A DNA stretch of 21,317 nucleotides, taken from IMG/VR virus record IMGVR_UViG_3300037070_006258, positions 1 to 21,317 of that record. One strand, 5' to 3'. The translations under genes were made by a program, and so were the position numbers. This DNA is from a virus. Of this stretch, positions 20,687-21,317 are shown one piece after another (positions within the stretch are counted from its first letter, which is position 1; each line of letters starts with the position of its first letter). The notes below the pieces were generated by a model. It saw nothing but the letters and a program-made list of their open reading frames with translations. It had not been told where the DNA came from and ran no database searches.

Positions 20687-21317
20687 CTACACGGACACCA
20701 GCTTACGCGCCACCGCCAAGCGCTTGTTGTAGGTCTGGATCAGCTCGTAGCGCAAGGTGTTGGCGCGGCTCTCCGACCCACCCGAGGTCACCGCCATCCC
20801 GTGCATCGCCGCCGTGGCTGCCGCCACCCAGCGACCCACGCTCTTGGCGGAGATGATCGCCACCAGCCGGGAGCGGTCCACGATCATGGCGTGGTCGAGC
20901 AGGATGCGGCTGACGGCCTGGAGGAGGTCGGCGTTGTACGCATCCGGGGAGCCGGGGTACGCCGCCATCGTCACATCGAGGACGTCGTTGAAGTGAGCCT
21001 CCGCTGCCGCCGAGTCGGGCAGGAACTTGTCCACGATCCGGTGGCACGCCACCACAGCAGCCACCTTGGTCGAGGTCGGAGCCTCGGCCACCACCAAGCC
21101 GTGGGACATCAGGGCACTGTCGATGACGACCGCCCACTCCTGGCCTGCCTGCAGTGCCACCATGTACTGGCTGTATGCACTCGGCCGACGGGAGAGGAGG
21201 TTGTGGGCCAACATCGCCTCGGCAGCCTCCTTCTCGGTCATCTTCTTGACCCAGCACTCGAAGACGTAGTCAGGATCGCCATACTTCTGCTGCGCCATCA
21301 CACGGGTACCGCCGTCT
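20687..21317 (-). CDS. ParB-like (DUF6551-type) protein, partial, N-terminus beyond right edge
   Basis: The frame ends at TAG 20687 and is open through the right edge. A GTG-ATG pair at 21301/21298 could look like a start, but residues just upstream (DGGTR, joined to VMAQQKYG) fit the conserved ParB/sulfiredoxin-fold motif 'DG-HR--A', so the true start is outside the window. The visible part continues with FECWVKKMTEKEAAEAMLAH, then NLLSRRPSAYSQYMVALQAG, as in DUF6551-like actinophage proteins (an EEA-F--N pattern followed by AG--A--I, here VVIDSALMSHGLVV). It ends with ISAKSVGRWVAAATAAMHGM and a basic helix. ParB-fold proteins bind nucleotides or DNA and some are nucleases. In this group the usual DGxHR histidine appears replaced by Thr. 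Exact role unknown. Confidence 0.65.
   Translation of the reverse strand, partial: DGGTRVMAQQKYGDPDYVFECWVKKMTEKEAAEAMLAHNLLSRRPSAYSQYMVALQAGQEWAVVIDSALMSHGLVVAEAPTSTKVAAVVACHRIVDKFLPDSAAAEAHFNDVLDVTMAAYPGSPDAYNADLLQAVSRILLDHAMIVDRSRLVAIISAKSVGRWVAAATAAMHGMAVTSGGSESRANTLRYELIQTYNKRLAVARKLVSV

Overview
The window is part of a G+C-rich genome of a contractile-tailed (myovirus-type) double-stranded DNA phage, most likely infecting an actinobacterium. Reasons: a tail sheath, T4 gp19-like tail tube, portal, coiled-coil scaffold, N4-gp56-type major capsid protein and tape-measure-like protein lie in virion order; GTG and TTG starts are frequent; gene spacing is very tight; and several starts sit just downstream of TANNNT boxes, as expected for leaderless actinobacterial transcripts. 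No host chromosomal gene is visible. A free phage and an integrated one cannot be told apart here. The exact phage group is not assigned.

All genes but one are on the minus strand, so transcription runs from high to low coordinates. Region A (21317-20583) holds the C-terminal part of a ParB-like (DUF6551-type) protein cut by the right edge, a strong hairpin terminator and a probable promoter. Region B (20575-16887) holds a TOPRIM/Spo11-like protein, a 134-aa protein, a probable free-standing HNH-like endonuclease, and three proteins of unknown function (251, 55 and 197 aa). Between 16426 and 16965 lies the only plus-strand gene, a 179-aa protein with two predicted zinc sites, overlapping its convergent neighbour. 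Region C (16396-10379) is the head module: a 591-aa protein with an SPQ motif, portal, scaffold, major capsid protein, a hairpin, then two small acidic proteins.

Region D (10079-4900) starts with a phage-collar-domain protein, then a chain of connector/neck/tail-completion candidates with start and stop codons overlapping or nearly so. Embedded among them is a small Arr-like ADP-ribosyltransferase candidate. Region E (4858-1) is the tail module: sheath, tube, a two-part tail-assembly-chaperone locus with its second part in the +1 frame, and a tape-measure-like protein cut by the left edge.

Terminase, lysis, baseplate and replication genes are not in the window. The genes read as one late virion-assembly programme with three likely accessory insertions: the HNH-like gene, the antisense zinc gene and the Arr-like gene. 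Two short genes (58 aa at 8482-8658 and 55 aa at 17494-17661) were found by direct reading. No tRNA, rRNA, CRISPR array, insertion sequence or attachment site was recognised. No stretch longer than 300 bases lacks a gene.
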